Part shown: positions 37,801-48,445 of the stretch, piece after piece | How the letters are laid out: each line of letters opens with the position of its first letter | Numbering within the stretch: the first letter of the stretch is position 1 | The notes under the pieces: generated by a model | What the model saw: the letters and a program-made list of their open reading frames with translations, nothing else | Told to the model about the DNA's origin: nothing | Databases searched by the model: none | Origin: Hoplostethus atlanticus | Lineage: Eukaryota > Chordata > Actinopteri > Trachichthyiformes > Trachichthyidae | Direction: 5' to 3' | Assembly (NCBI GenBank): GCA_034670405.1 | Contig: JAXDDX010000144.1 | Location: 853,501 to 917,500, forward strand | Length of the DNA stretch: 64,000 nucleotides | Position numbers and translations under genes: made by a program

Positions 37801-39494
37801 GTTAGTCTGCCCTTTGCTACCAACCTCTCCGCCTCCCTCCACTGCTCTCTGCTCCTCCCCTACTTCCCTCTTGTGCTGTGATCCATGTACTTCCTGTTTT
37901 CGTGCACCAGGCCCATGTGATGGGGCTGGCTGTATTCCAACGCCATGGGGCTGACTAAGAGCTGATGACAGTTGACAAAAACTAAGACCCTGTTCTAATG
38001 GCTGTGGAGCACTAAGACCAGAAGCTTGGGTTGAGCTTAGACCAAGCTGTCCATTTCCGGTCCAATCCATTGGGTCATTGTCATACCAAACTGTCTGGGA
38101 GACTGGTTCTTTTACAAGCAACTCCCAGTCTCCGTCCTGCCATTGTGGTCTATGGGGTTTCTTCTCCATGCCCAGGGACTTGGGGCTGCCCCTCTGGCCA
38201 AGCTGCGGGCTCTGGTCCCTGGAGTCAGGTTGGCCAGGCTGCCCTGGGTCTGACTGGCTGTCATGGGGGTCCTGGGATTGCTCCTGGCCCATGGCTACTG
38301 ATGGAGGGAGGGCACAATTAAATTAAAAGTGAACAGTGGGAATAGTGTAGCATAGATTTTATATCACACAGTGAGTATGAAGCAACAGTTTTAAAAAATA
38401 TTGAATTCGCAATACTACTATTTCCTAACACAAGCTGATTTGTTTTCTTGTTTCAGATTACATCTAAGCATCCTTGTGTTGTGCAGAATCCCTGGCTTGC
38501 AATTTAAATTGGGTGGCAAAAACTTCCCAGCACACACAGCATCACATTCCCATCCACAGCCCCACCCTCCAATATTTTGAGTATTTTTAACTACTGAAAA
38601 AGTCCAAGTGTTGCAATATATAGTGAAATTTCAATATTCAGTGATAAATCAGTGTATTTTTGCAGCCCTACGTTTGACAGTATAATACAACGTCTCACAG
38701 ATTGCACTGACTCACCTTTGCTTTCTGTTGCTGATTCAGAAGCTAAGTCCAATTTAGTTTCTGAATGTCTCTTGCTGTCTTTTGCTGGGTGACTTTTAAT
38801 GTCGGTTTGCTTCGTCTCTGTCAATGTGTGTCTCTCTGTCTCTCTGTCGGAAGTCTCCAGGCCAACTTCCCATTTCTCTCCTTCCTGTTTTTCTACTATG
38901 GTGGTAACCATGACAACTGCCCCGCTGACAGCCCACTTCCCCTCACCACTTGGCACAGACTGTGCCTTTATGGGTAATGGAGTCCTTTCTGTTCCCGGAT
39001 TACATTTTTTGTGTGTGGATTCCCCCACGCCAAATGCAGATGCCACCACTGGTTCTGGTTTCCTTGCAGTTCCTTCAAAAGCCTCTTTGGCGGTTTTGTC
39101 ATTTCCTGGAGTGTTTGTTGCATGTGTTGCTGTTTTTGTAGTTCTTTTTTTGTCTTGTCTGCTACGAACAGCATGCCAGATGGAAGCAGCGCTACCTTCC
39201 TGTTCTTCTCCTGCTTCCTCCTCTTCCTGGCTGGGAAGACGACTTCCTGTGGTACAGGATGTATGACTGACAACTGTAAAATCGCCCTGTTGCCTTCTCT
39301 CCTCCAATAAGGTGGAATTTCCTTGTTCCTCTGCTGCTTTGCCACAGTTCTCTCGGCCTGTCACCTCCTCTCTCTCTGGCTGGCCCTTAGAGCAAAGCCC
39401 AGACCCCAAAGGCAGGGCTGTTGAGTTCATGATTGGAGGAGAGGGGTGGACAGGCGGGTGACAGCGTGATGATAACACTGAGATCTGGGTTTCC
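5662..39494 (-). CDS. akap13: akap13 (AKAP-Lbc), nine internal coding exons of a larger gene
   Basis: Nine minus-strand exons join in a single open frame: 39494-38716, 38294-34932, 30213-30137, 18562-18490, 15437-15328, 13442-13220, 9607-9412, 7209-7150 and 5860-5662. Together they hold 5,080 coding bases. All have AG acceptors and GT donors, and the phases agree at every junction. The 3' exons match mammalian AKAP13 in order: an acidic block, SLSPSRHHSW, RSMSWCPS, a SYSLEGL block, then RSLVSLTEEE. In mammals AKAP13 is a cytoplasmic scaffold that anchors protein kinase A and activates RhoA through a C-terminal DH-PH module. This window covers the long disordered middle that contains the kinase-anchoring region. 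The C1 and DH-PH exons should lie beyond the left edge. The N-terminal exons were not found to the right. The family assignment is from recalled motifs, without a database search. Confidence 0.9.
5861..7149 (-). other. akap13 intron (5861-7149)
   Basis: Intron with GT at the 7150 donor and AG at 5861. It is AT-rich, with scattered short homopolymers. No repeat family or RNA gene was recognised. Confidence 0.55.
7150..7209 (-). CDS. akap13: akap13 micro-exon (60 bp) with RSMSWCPS motif
   Basis: The acceptor is CATCTCTCCAG before 7209 and the donor AGAAG/GTAATC at 7150. With the two bases of the previous exon it reads S-MSWCPSNLTHPDQEQIDN. The HRSMSWCPS string across the junction matches the RRSMSWCPS site of mammalian AKAP13. 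In mammals PKA phosphorylation in this part of the protein recruits 14-3-3 and lowers Rho-exchange activity; placing that site exactly here is my inference. Phase 2 in and out. Confidence 0.9.
7588..7758. mobile_element. Tc1/mariner-type MITE
   Basis: A 171-bp element bounded by TA. The left 31 bases and the right 31 bases are inverted copies with one mismatch, containing GGCCAAAAGTCAGTGGACACC. It lies in the intron between exons 9412 and 7209. It has no coding capacity and depends on a transposase elsewhere. Confidence 0.85.
7759..9411 (-). other. akap13 intron remainder
   Basis: AT-rich intron. It has a short A-run at 8822 and a CCTATAGG-rich cluster near 8886-8912. No gene or clear transposon was recognised. 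Confidence 0.5.
9412..9607 (-). CDS. akap13: akap13 exon (196 bp) with SLSPSRHHSW motif
   Basis: The acceptor ATTCTTAG lies before 9607 and the donor is CGCAG/GTTAGT at 9412. Phase 1 in, phase 2 out. The exon encodes a Gly/Glu-rich start, then RKDQLTENPFSPAILCASLR followed by SLSPSRHHSWEQGRN. This is the teleost counterpart of the SLSPFRRHSWGPGKN block of mammalian AKAP13 and is the strongest single identifier of the gene here. A short internal duplication, NDNTGGNDNTG, follows. The segment lies N-terminal to the C1 and DH domains. Confidence 0.92.
9608..11394 (-). other. akap13 intron, no gene seen
   Basis: A stretch around 10725-11040 is GC-richer and ends in a polyadenylation-like AATAAAAAAATC, so it may be the 3' end of an unrecognised retrotransposon. 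Nothing else is identified. Confidence 0.45.
11395..12035 (+). mobile_element. Tc1-like transposon, 5' part
   Basis: It starts at TA-CAGTGGCTTCCAAAGTATTC, a typical fish Tc1 inverted-repeat end. Transposase-like pieces follow in broken frames (MKSKELSVDL, then TVGSIIVKWKQFGTTKT), which match the paired-type DNA-binding N-terminus. The copy stops near 12035, where LINE sequence begins. The 3' half is missing. Confidence 0.75.
12045..12930 (+). mobile_element. two joined L2-type LINE fragments
   Basis: Bases 12045-12215 encode a LINE C-terminus in broken frame, ending RTSRFHDSFYIQMVRLLN. At 12216 an earlier part of the same protein starts (KFLGVHITEDL). It runs through ESILTGCITAW to a second copy of the same C-terminus, RTSRLRDSFYHQAIRLLN, at about 12560-12612. 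A 3' UTR-like tail continues to about 12930. Many stops and shifts show it is dead. Confidence 0.72.
13220..13442 (-). CDS. akap13: akap13 exon (223 bp) with SSTDDST motif
   Basis: The acceptor is TTTTTCATGACCAG before 13442 and the donor GGAG/GTAAAC at 13220. Phase 0 in, phase 1 out. The 74 residues begin ELSPVASQLEEPVPGLDD and contain WSSTDDST followed by SLPSQDALS. This resembles the Ser-rich SSTDD segment that precedes SLSPFRRHSW in mammalian AKAP13. It is likely a disordered, phosphorylatable linker. Confidence 0.85.
13873..14474. repeat. fish MITE family with GGTTCTATATAGAACC-type subrepeats
   Basis: The left part reads CTCTTAACAAAACGGGTTGT and the right end reads AGAACCTTTTTTGTTAAGAG, an imperfect inverted pair. 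Between them many GGTTCT, CACCATAAA and TATAGAAC subrepeats occur. A related copy lies at about 18640-19017. Confidence 0.55.
14928..15180 (-). repeat. SINE 3' region with (TGTAA)n tail
   Basis: CATTTAGCAGACGCTTTTAT and AAAGCGACTTACA, preceded by repeated ACATT, mark a teleost-wide repeat in minus orientation. Related copies occur at 29045-29264 (with a tRNA-like head) and 30387-30560. The (TGTAA)n unit is the 3' tail of the family. Confidence 0.6.
15328..15437 (-). CDS. akap13: akap13 exon (110 bp)
   Basis: The acceptor CATCCATCCAG lies before 15437 and the donor is AAAAAG/GTATGC at 15328. It continues the frame as TEEECVSVCVLQRDTVVSEA, then DRLTVRGELDESVFKK, leaving in phase 0. It is an acidic, probably disordered segment. 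Intronic GT-rich DNA lies just 3' of the donor. Confidence 0.8.
15699..15747. repeat. (TG)n microsatellite
   Basis: About 24 uninterrupted TG units. Confidence 0.95.
16400..17640 (-). mobile_element. degenerate Tc1-like transposon, possibly interrupted by an LTR-like insert
   Basis: Minus-strand text from about 17640 (GTCAGGTAGGTAAATAATTGGG...) matches the Tc1-like end also present at 39576-39863. Transposase-like pieces follow, in broken frames. From about 16710 to 16985 an unrelated block carries AATAAAG at 16943 and may be a solo LTR. TTCTGAT occurs on both sides of it (near 16701 and 16995). The far end of the Tc1 copy was not found. Confidence 0.55.
18490..18562 (-). CDS. akap13: akap13 small exon (73 bp)
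   Basis: The acceptor is CTCTTTTAG before 18562 and the donor is ACAG/GTAAGG at 18490, both strong. It reads IQRERETFYPLQPYPEPNTT plus VTCT from phase 0 and ends in phase 1. Its last base makes an Asp codon with the next exon. A Pro/Tyr-rich linker. It follows an 11.6-kb intron full of repeats. Confidence 0.8.
18640..19017. repeat. second copy of the GGTTCTATATAGAAC MITE family
   Basis: It shares GGTTCTATATAGAAC, CAGCACCATGAAGG and an AACCCTTTTTGTTGAGTGT end with the copy at 13873-14474. Confidence 0.55.
19174..19235. repeat. (CA)n microsatellite
   Basis: About 31 uninterrupted CA units. Confidence 0.95.
20381..20442 (-). repeat. tRNA-derived SINE head fragment
   Basis: The minus strand has a box A-like TGGCTCAGTGG and a box B-like GGTTCGAATA about 35 bases apart. 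Acceptor pairing is absent, so this is a SINE or tRNA relic and not a working tRNA. Confidence 0.55.
23440..24230 (+). mobile_element. non-LTR retrotransposon, C-terminal fragment
   Basis: Broken frames spell YTYLGLIITSSGNFNTAVNA, then a GSEVWGP-like part, then the C-terminal cysteine motif CGHCTTGETETEIHFLMKCP. This order is typical of LINE reverse transcriptase C-termini. Frameshifts and stops are numerous. A GT microsatellite follows its 3' end. Confidence 0.7.
24291..24355. repeat. (GT)n microsatellite
   Basis: About 32 GT units just 3' of the LINE fragment. Confidence 0.95.
24660..24790 (+). repeat. tRNA-derived SINE-like repeat
   Basis: A box B-like GGTTCAAATCC occurs at about 24705. 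CCCGGATGATACCGAACTAC and GGCTTTCCCGTCTCTCTTTA follow, a recognisable fish repeat. No tRNA acceptor stem is present. Confidence 0.45.
26080..26165 (-). repeat. tRNA-derived SINE head
   Basis: The minus strand reads GACGGTGGCCTTGTGGTGTC and, 30 bases later, GGTTCCTGGTTCAAAACC. These are box A- and box B-like elements without a pairing acceptor stem. Confidence 0.5.
28195..28290 (+). repeat. mariner-type MITE end fragment
   Basis: ACACTCACCGGCCACTTTAT followed by TAGGTACATC is a common fish MITE end. No partner end was found, so it is truncated. Confidence 0.5.
28785..28822. repeat. (CA)n microsatellite
   Basis: About 19 CA units followed by a short GA run. Confidence 0.95.
29045..29264 (-). 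repeat. tRNA-derived SINE, nearly full length
   Basis: The minus strand starts GGTGTCAGGGTGGCCTAGTG (box A-like) and has a box B-like GATCCCAGTTTCAAGACCC. The body ends in CACTCTGGATAAGTGTTAGC, the diverged tail of the family at 14928-15180. It links that tail repeat to a tRNA-like head. Confidence 0.6.
30137..30213 (-). CDS. akap13: akap13 small exon (77 bp)
   Basis: The acceptor CTCAG lies before 30213 and the donor is GGAG/GTGAGT at 30137. Entering in phase 1 from the giant exon it reads DPETSLAAREQHRSTETNSD and then STYTLE, ending in phase 0. It is a Ser/Thr-rich linker with no domain of its own. The call rests on good splice sites and phase agreement on both sides. Confidence 0.78.
30387..30560 (-). 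repeat. SINE tail-family repeat
   Basis: GGCATTTAGCTGACACTCTT and GAGTGACTTACAATGGGAG match the family at 14928-15180 with many changes. Confidence 0.55.
30998..31220 (+). mobile_element. L2-type LINE 3' UTR fragment with CA-rich start
   Basis: Downstream of a CA-rich run, TTGCACTGCTGCATAACTGA and AATTTCCCCTTGGGGACAAT form a recognisable fish L2-type 3' end. No coding part remains. Confidence 0.55.
31620..32731 (-). mobile_element. hAT transposon, internally deleted, with exact 8-bp TSD
   Basis: The element starts TAGGGCTGTACCCGACTCAG and ends GGGGCAGCCCTA, imperfect inverted termini. Both flanks carry GAAAAGGC (31612-31619 and 32732-32739), the 8-bp duplication expected of hAT. Only the 3' end of a transposase remains inside. 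The insertion is intact as a unit and lies in the akap13 intron. Confidence 0.9.
32178..32320 (-). pseudogene. hAT transposase C-terminal dimerisation domain
   Basis: The minus-strand frame from 32320 reads RYPKLSTAAKRVLCIPSTST, then PSERIFSKAGFIVD and RSSLLPSNVD. This is the hAT dimerisation block (IPATSTPSERVFS type). The BED finger and the catalytic core are missing, so the fragment cannot catalyse transposition. Confidence 0.85.
34932..38294 (-). CDS. akap13: akap13 giant exon (3,363 bp), with the probable PKA-anchoring region
   Basis: This single exon encodes about 1,121 residues and corresponds to the large kinase-anchoring exon of mammalian AKAP13. The acceptor is CATCAGTAG before 38294, and the donor is GGCAG/GTAAAT at 34932. 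It enters in phase 1 and leaves in phase 1. Numbered from the in-frame ATG at 38292, the N-terminal 200 residues are Gln/Ser/Gly-rich and include a strongly basic cluster (KGRKKRRRKRGKRGG) that could be a nuclear or membrane-binding signal. A Glu/Lys-rich coiled-coil-like part precedes residue 620. Residues about 625-645 are a run of Ala, Val, Thr and Ile with no charge. It sits where the mammalian Ht31 kinase-anchoring helix is expected. Residues about 650-830 carry imperfect repeats containing LTQLDT and ENQ. The remainder is acidic and disordered. Confidence 0.9.
38295..38715 (-). other. akap13 short intron (421 bp)
   Basis: Intron between exon A and the giant exon, GTGAGT at the donor and CAGTAG at the acceptor. 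A nearby TAG three bases after a CAG means a 3-base alternative acceptor is possible. No other feature was seen. Confidence 0.7.
38716..39494 (-). CDS. akap13: akap13 exon A (779 bp, upstream of the giant exon)
   Basis: The acceptor is TTCTTGCAG just before 39494 and the donor is AAAG/GTGAG at 38716. The exon enters in phase 2 and leaves in phase 1, so its last base joins the first two bases of the next exon to make an alanine codon. It encodes about 259 residues, rich in Glu, Lys, Ser and Thr and probably disordered. One short hydrophobic stretch, WAVSGAVVMVTTIVEKQ, stands out and resembles the amphipathic helix of a kinase-anchoring site. No folded domain is recognisable. An in-frame ATG lies upstream of the acceptor, but the good splice acceptor makes a continued exon chain more likely than a start here. 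Confidence 0.8.
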
Positions 39495-39575
39495 CTGCAA
39501 GAAGGAAGCAAAGAGAAATCAAGATCCAACATTTTATGGAAAATTTACATTGCACAGCCACCTTAGTAGGCAGAT

Positions 39576-39863
39576 GTACAGTCATGTTTGTGAACCACTT
39601 GTGCAATTATAGAAATTGAGTCTATAACATGTAATCTCTAATCTCTGGTTAACCATTTCTTAACCAAAATAAAGGATGTCTATATACCAATTTCTGTGCA
39701 CATAGTAAAATAAAAATAGTTTAAAGGGAATTAGTCCAGGTGCAAAAATAAGTGAACCCCCTCTTGCATTAGTTAAATCAAGTAGGTAAGTAGAGTCAGG
39801 TGGGTAAATAATTGGGTATGAAGTTAACCAATCAAAGGTTAGATCTTTGGGGAGGAGTTTGTG
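39576..39863 (+). mobile_element. Tc1-like transposon end
   Basis: ACAGTCATGTTTGTGAACCA begins a Tc1-like terminal region. GGTGGGTAAATAATTGGGTA and CAATCAAAGGTTAGATCTTT follow, also present at 17560-17640 on the other strand. It stops at a Harbinger fragment at 39864. Confidence 0.65.
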
Positions 39864-41517
39864 TCAATCAGGGCTAAAGCAGTTCCACGAAGCCGAAGTC
39901 AAGCTACAGTGATCTGGCTAATCCAAGCCAGGCTCAAGCAATCCAGATAATTGCGCGTGCACAGTTTAAGCAGCCCGAGAGGTCGATCATGGATCTGATT
40001 GATTCATCACAGCAAAAAAAGACGCTAAAGACATAACCGTTCACAGCCACGGAGCAGCAACTTTAGTGGAAGTCTATGAAGAATTCAGACATATTATAAC
40101 TAAAAAGGGAAATACGATTACCATAAAAAAAGGGAGAGAGAAAGCTTGGCAACAAATTGCTGATCAATTGAATGTGTAAGTAATTGTTGAATTAAAAACT
40201 AACAACATTGATAGATCTAATTAAATATCATGTGTTCCAACAATATTACAGTTTTTTACGATCACTAACAAGCATTTAGCTATACTTAAGATACTTTTTC
40301 TAAACTCCTAACACAGCAATACACCTACATCACACAATTAGGCAAATAGTTAATTTTCTGCTCAAAACCACATTTTGTTAATTAAACACCAACTCTACAT
40401 TCAAAATGCAAAAAAACTTTTTCTACATGCACTAACTCTGTCAAAACACGGCAAACGCTTTATTAGCAACATGAAATTGCTGCCAGTGATGAACAAAAAA
40501 TCCAACAAACATGGTCTTTGGCTCCAAATGTGTAAAAATAAAATACACAAATACAGTAAAAAAGGCACAGAAGGGAAAAAAACACCAAAATGCACAGTCC
40601 TGTTTTTTACAGTTGCTAACATCCTTTTGTCCAATCTGTAGTTACATTTTCAAAACTCTAAACACAATTAGTACAACATCCGTCTGTTGTGGACCAAACT
40701 GTAATCTATACGATCTTCAGCATTTGGCCACATGTTCTCGTCCACATCACATCTATGTCGTCTCTCGCTATGCACCTTGGGTAGAAACGCTTGGCATAAA
40801 CAATATGTGTAAACACAGTATGTGTAAATGCTTTTCAGTATGTCCTACTGTATGTACTGTAACCCATGTTTACATGTAGAGTAGCACAGTGTAAAACCCA
40901 CTATAGAACAAGACATATTGGATAGACACCATACCTGGACGTATTGGTGCCGGTGCTGGTGACCCGCTCACTGTTCCTTTCAAAAGGAACTGTGTACAAC
41001 TGTTTCATTCCAACTCTGTGTTTGGTCTATTTTACACAACTTAAATCAGCCATTTCTCAATGTTTCAGTGATCTGTTCATTCAGAAATGCCTATCAGCTG
41101 TTTCAATAAAGCTTTTGAGCTGCTGTTGTTGCAGAAGTAGAGGCTTTATACTGTATTTAAGGTTTTGAACATTAGGTTTTCATTTCTGGCATGCTGTGTG
41201 CAAGCATTTGTAAATAAGACAAGAAAGATCCATAATTTTGGTATTGGGTAAGCTTGTATGTAAAGAAAGTCTAAGCATTTTAGAAACGTGTTAATTGACT
41301 GCTTATTGTGTGAAAACATCATGAATTGTGTTAATGGTATGGTCCACAACTGACGGATGTTGTGCTAATTGTGTTTAGAGTTTTGAAAATGTGACTACAG
41401 ATTGGACAAACGGGTGTTAGCGACTGCAAAAAACTGTAAAGAACTGAAAAGCTGTGCTAAAAATATTATACATGAAACCATGCCATATATGAAACCTCAA
41501 GACGGTAAATGTACCAC
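39864..41517 (+). mobile_element. PIF/Harbinger fragment (copy A), interrupted by a TA-target element
   Basis: Bases 39864-40246 and 41439-41517 align with 55148-55551 and 55552-55626. The first part covers a Myb/SANT-like exon with QQLLVEVYEEF-type text. The second continues as AAGAACTGAAAAGCTGTGCT. The gap is filled by a separate transposon. Homology ends at about 41517. Confidence 0.75.
40249..41436. mobile_element. TA-target (mariner-like) element inserted in Harbinger copy A
   Basis: Ends are CAGTTTTTTACGATCACTAA and TTAGCGACTGCAAAAAACTG, imperfect inverted repeats, each next to TA (40247-40248 and 41437-41438). Copy B at 55545-55556 shows the uninterrupted CAATATTAAAGAACTG, which is the empty site. 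Long internal inverted blocks (about 40600-40695 and 41340-41443) show it is itself composite. No transposase frame remains. Confidence 0.85.
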
Positions 41518-42029
41518 TTGAAAAAACACAAGACAATGCACACAATCTGTGGGACTGAGCTCTTAACTGTGGTGTGTGCTGTTTTCCATATGTGGCATTA
41601 GTAATCTGCAGATCTAATCAATGCTTTCACCTGAGAACCTATACCGCTCAAAGACATGTTGGTCCGGGTAAACCAGTGGGTCTGATCTGTCCCTGAAAGT
41701 TCTGTCTCTTTGGAAAGCCCTGCGTACTAGGGATGAGTTAGAATTTTCAAATTTTCAAATTTTCAAATAGTCGTGCCAGTCTCCACATTCGATGTTCATG
41801 TAAGAGTCGGAAAAAAAAAAAAAATTATTTATTTATTTTTAATGAATGGTTTAGTTACAACCAAATATAGGCTAATACTACTGTACAGTAAATGGCCATT
41901 GATTTATTGTTCACACCGCCGGCTGTTGGATATTTAAACTTTGAGTGAAGAGAGGGCGATGCAGTGCAGCGCAGCAAACGGTACATGCATCTTTCACGTG
42001 AGAGGGCAATACAGCGCAGCGCATTTAAC

Positions 42030-43593
42030 GATAGCCTACAAACATGGAGAGAATGGCATGCATGAAAAGTTCCATGTGGAACTATTTCGACAAAACCAAT
42101 GAAAGCGAGGTCAAATGTAAACTGTGCAACGCCAAGTTGGCCTACCACAAATCAACAACAACAATGCACACGCATTTGAAGGCGAAGTATCCAACAGCGA
42201 TAGCTAAAAGAGACTTCACAACAGCAGCCCATTACTAGGTTCACTGTGAGGTTGCGTCATTGTGATGACAAGCGTGCAGGGGAAACCACAGCGCTAATCA
42301 CAAAGATAGTAGCGGAGGACATGCTGCCAATTAGTTTCGTGGAAGGAGAGGGATTCCGTGCGCTCATGGCATTTGCGGAACCTGAATACACGGTCCCGTC
42401 CCATAAAACTGTTACCACGCAAATTGAAAAGCTATATGCCGAGACTGCCCAAGATCTCCGCAAAAGCTTATCAACTGTCCCAAAGCTGGCTATAACCACA
42501 GACGCATGGACGGCACTTACTACTGAATCTTATGTCACCATCACCTGCCATTATATTATTAATTGGGAGTGTGGTGCTACAAACGCGTGCGATGTCAGAA
42601 AGGCACACCGCCGAGAACTTAGCAAATGTGCTTCGCAGCGCTACTGAGTCCTGGGGAATACAGGACAAAGTAATTGCATGTGTACATGACAACGCCAGTA
42701 ATATTGTCCGCGCCAACACTGAATACTTGGATTGGGATTCAAGTCCTTGCTATGCCCATACACTCCAACTTGCAATTAGTGATGGCTTTAAGCTTACGGC
42801 CATGGTTTACGGCTTAAACCATGTTGTCGTTAGTGCTGGCCGACTGGTCTCGCATTTTCACCACAGCACTACAGCAACACAGGCGCTTAAACAGAAACAA
42901 CAACAGCAAAACCTACCAGAACACCGTCTAATACAGTGCTGTCGTACGAGATGGAATTCAATTCACGACATGTTTGAGCGCTTGCTGGAGCAGCGATGGG
43001 CAGTTGTTGCGGTCCTCTCTGACCGAGGAGTCACAAAGCTGTCAGACGCCAGAACCCTTGATCTAACTGATGACAGCTGGAGCGTCATCGAAGAGCTGCT
43101 ACCGGTGTTGCGCTCTCTGAAATGTGCTATGACCGCTCTGTGCGGAGAATCTGGAGTTTCGAGTTCTATGATATACCCCCTCACAGCAACTCTGCTGTCC
43201 AAACACCTGCGCGTTGCTCCAGGAGAGTCCGCTAAAGTCTCACAGTACAAGGAAGCCTTGTCTGTGTCACTGAATCGGCGGCTAGCACCCGATGAAGTGG
43301 ACAGCACACTTAAAGTTCCGTTCATCGCGTCATTTCTTGACCCACGGCACAAACACCTGAAGTTTGCCGATGATGCGGTCAGGGATGCTCTCAAAGCCAG
43401 AGTTCAAGAGCTCATCTCAGCCTTACCTGAAAGCACCGATGTACCAGAGAACATTGACGACCCTGAACCGGGGATATCGGAGGAAGCGGCCAAAAACTGT
43501 AGATTCGCTGGCAGCAAAGCTTTCTCTGAGCACAAGCCGTATGCACACAGCTCTGAAACAGTAGTGAGCGAGGTATCACTACAGAAAGGGTAG
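42030..43593 (+). pseudogene. hAT transposase (BED-finger, ZBED-like), broken
   Basis: The N-terminal BED zinc finger (MWNYFDKTNE, CKLCNAKLAYH, HTHLKAKYP) begins at 42044. The catalytic region follows in three frames: LPISFVEGEGFRALMAFAEP and KLAITTDAWTALTTESYVT, then HDNASNIVRANT, CYAHTLQLAI, RCRTRWNS-type text, and FIASFLDPRHKHLKF. Frame changes occur at about 42228 and 42565. The C-terminal dimerisation domain is absent, with the frame ending near 43593. In intact relatives the protein cuts and pastes the element; this copy cannot. A possible left end is TAGGGATGAG at about 41729. Confidence 0.88.
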
Positions 43594-43682
43594 GGTATTG
43601 AAGTCTTCAAAAATACAAAACCGTTACCTCTCGCTGTCACTTAGGGCAGTGAACGACTAAATTACAGAAAGTTACATAATGC

Positions 43683-45330
43683 CAGAGGTGACAAAAGTAC
43701 ACACATTCTTTACTCAAGTAGAAGTACAGATACTTATGTAAAAAAAGACTCTGGTAAAAGTAGAAGTACTGATTCAACTTCTTTACTTAAAGGACAATTT
43801 TAAACCTGGCCTCTATAGCCACAAAATCGCCTATTATACCGCAAAATAGGTCCAAGAAGTTTCGGAATTGCTCCGGTAGATCGGCTCAGTTGGCAGTCGC
43901 GAAACGGGCTCAATGGCTGCAACGTAATCTGTCGGGGCACAGGTGCGCGGTCAAAGTACGTCCACTAAAAGTGCTTGATTTTGCCACTGACAGGCTCAGA
44001 TTGTTATTTGTGTGTCTGACAAGTGTCTGACAACATTACTGAAAGGATCGCTACAGAAATAGACCTTTTTTTAACCAGAAAACTAAAGTCTAGCTCAAGG
44101 AGAAGTCCCGCTCTGAAATGGACGGTGGACAAAGGTAGTCTATAGCGAGAGGGTTCACTTGTTGCAGGAAGAGGACGGTAGAAACCTGACAAAGGTATTC
44201 TATGAAAGCTGCGCAAAGTTTTCCTCAACATTTTGTTGGCACAGTTCGGAAATGCGCAAAAACGAACCATTGTTGTTGTTTTTTATCTTTGGGAAAAACA
44301 AATACTCTAAACTACGCTTTCTATACTCCAACACACGTCTCCAACGCTGATTTATGTTTACACCATCCTCTTCTTGCAACAAGTCAACCCTCTTGCTTTC
44401 ATAGACCACCTTTGTCAGAGTTAAGAGTTCAGAGTTCAGAGTTCAGAGTTGTTGGAAATGTGACAAAGGTGGTCTATGAAAGCAAGAGGGTTGACTTGTT
44501 GCAAGAAGTACCAGAAGAAGAAGTAAGACTACCTTTGTCCACCGTCCATTTCAGAGTGAGACTTCTCCTTGAGCTAGACTTTAGTTTTCTGGTTAAAAAA
44601 AGGTATATTTCTGATCCTTTCAGTAATGTTGTCAGACACTTGTCAGACACACGAATAACAATCTGAGCCTGTCAGTGGCAAAATCAAGCACTTTTAGTGG
44701 ACGTACTTTGACCGCACGGCTATGCCCCATCAGATTACGTTGCAGCCATTGTGGATATAGAGGCCAGGTTTAAAAATCCCGGAATTGTCCTTTAAGTAAA
44801 AGTCAAAAAGTACAGGCTCTGAAATGTACTCAAAGTATAAAAGTAAAAAGTAATAGTAGCGTTCTTAGAGCCAACAACTTCAAACATTTCTCTTGAATAA
44901 GGCCATGGATGGGGAATGTCTTGCTGCTCTGAATCTGATCCGTCGGCAATGTTGGCTGGTTCACTTTCATCCATGTTGCTACTAGTTCTCCCTGCACGGA
45001 CATTACATTCACTAGACGCCTTTTCTCCGCGGTCGACTCCCCCTCTCTTGTCTCCCTCTTTTACGACGTTTTCCTGTTGTTACGTCTGTCGTAATGATGG
45101 CGCAATGATGCAAAAATAAGAAAATAATCGATAATTCCCCTCAAATGCATTAAAACTAAAGTAAGTTTTGAAAATGTAAGGAGTAGAAAGTACAGATATT
45201 TGTTTTAAAATGTAGGGGGTAAAAGTAAAAATTTGTCAGAAAAAAAAATATTCAAGTAAAGTACAAATACCTGAAAACTCTACTTAAGTACAGTAACAAA
45301 GTATTTGTACTTCGTTACTTCCGACCTCTG
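43683..45330. mobile_element. Tol2-like non-autonomous hAT element with exact 8-bp TSD
   Basis: The termini are CAGAGGTGACAAAAGTACAC and ACTTCCGACCTCTG, with the AAGTA-rich subterminal repeats of Tol2-type elements. CATAATGC flanks both sides (43675-43682 and 45331-45338). Inside, a 1,001-bp element has inserted at TTAA. No transposase remains. Confidence 0.92.
43791..44791. mobile_element. piggyBac-like foldback element with TTAA duplication
   Basis: TTAA occurs on both sides (43787-43790 and 44792-44795). The ends are AGGACAATTTTAAACC and its inverse GGAATTGTCCT. Removing the element plus one TTAA restores CTTTACTTAAGTAAAAGTC, a typical Tol2-like subterminal sequence. Inverted arms of about 230 bp lie at about 43900-44135 and 44530-44760. 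A second inverted pair lies near 44372-44417 and 44459-44508. Confidence 0.88.
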
Positions 45331-45338
45331 CATAATGC

Positions 45339-48445
<3,107 letters not shown>

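Noticed and set aside
34924..38292. The 1,122-codon frame as an independent intronless gene starting at ATG 38292
   Set aside because: A splice acceptor lies two bases before the ATG, the phase fits exon A and the following small exon, and the end coincides with a GTAAAT donor. It is better explained as an internal akap13 exon.
38799..39266. Plus-strand frames opposite akap13 exons, including 155 codons here and 101 codons at 37649-37954
   Set aside because: Shadows of the akap13 coding strand with hydrophobic or low-complexity composition.
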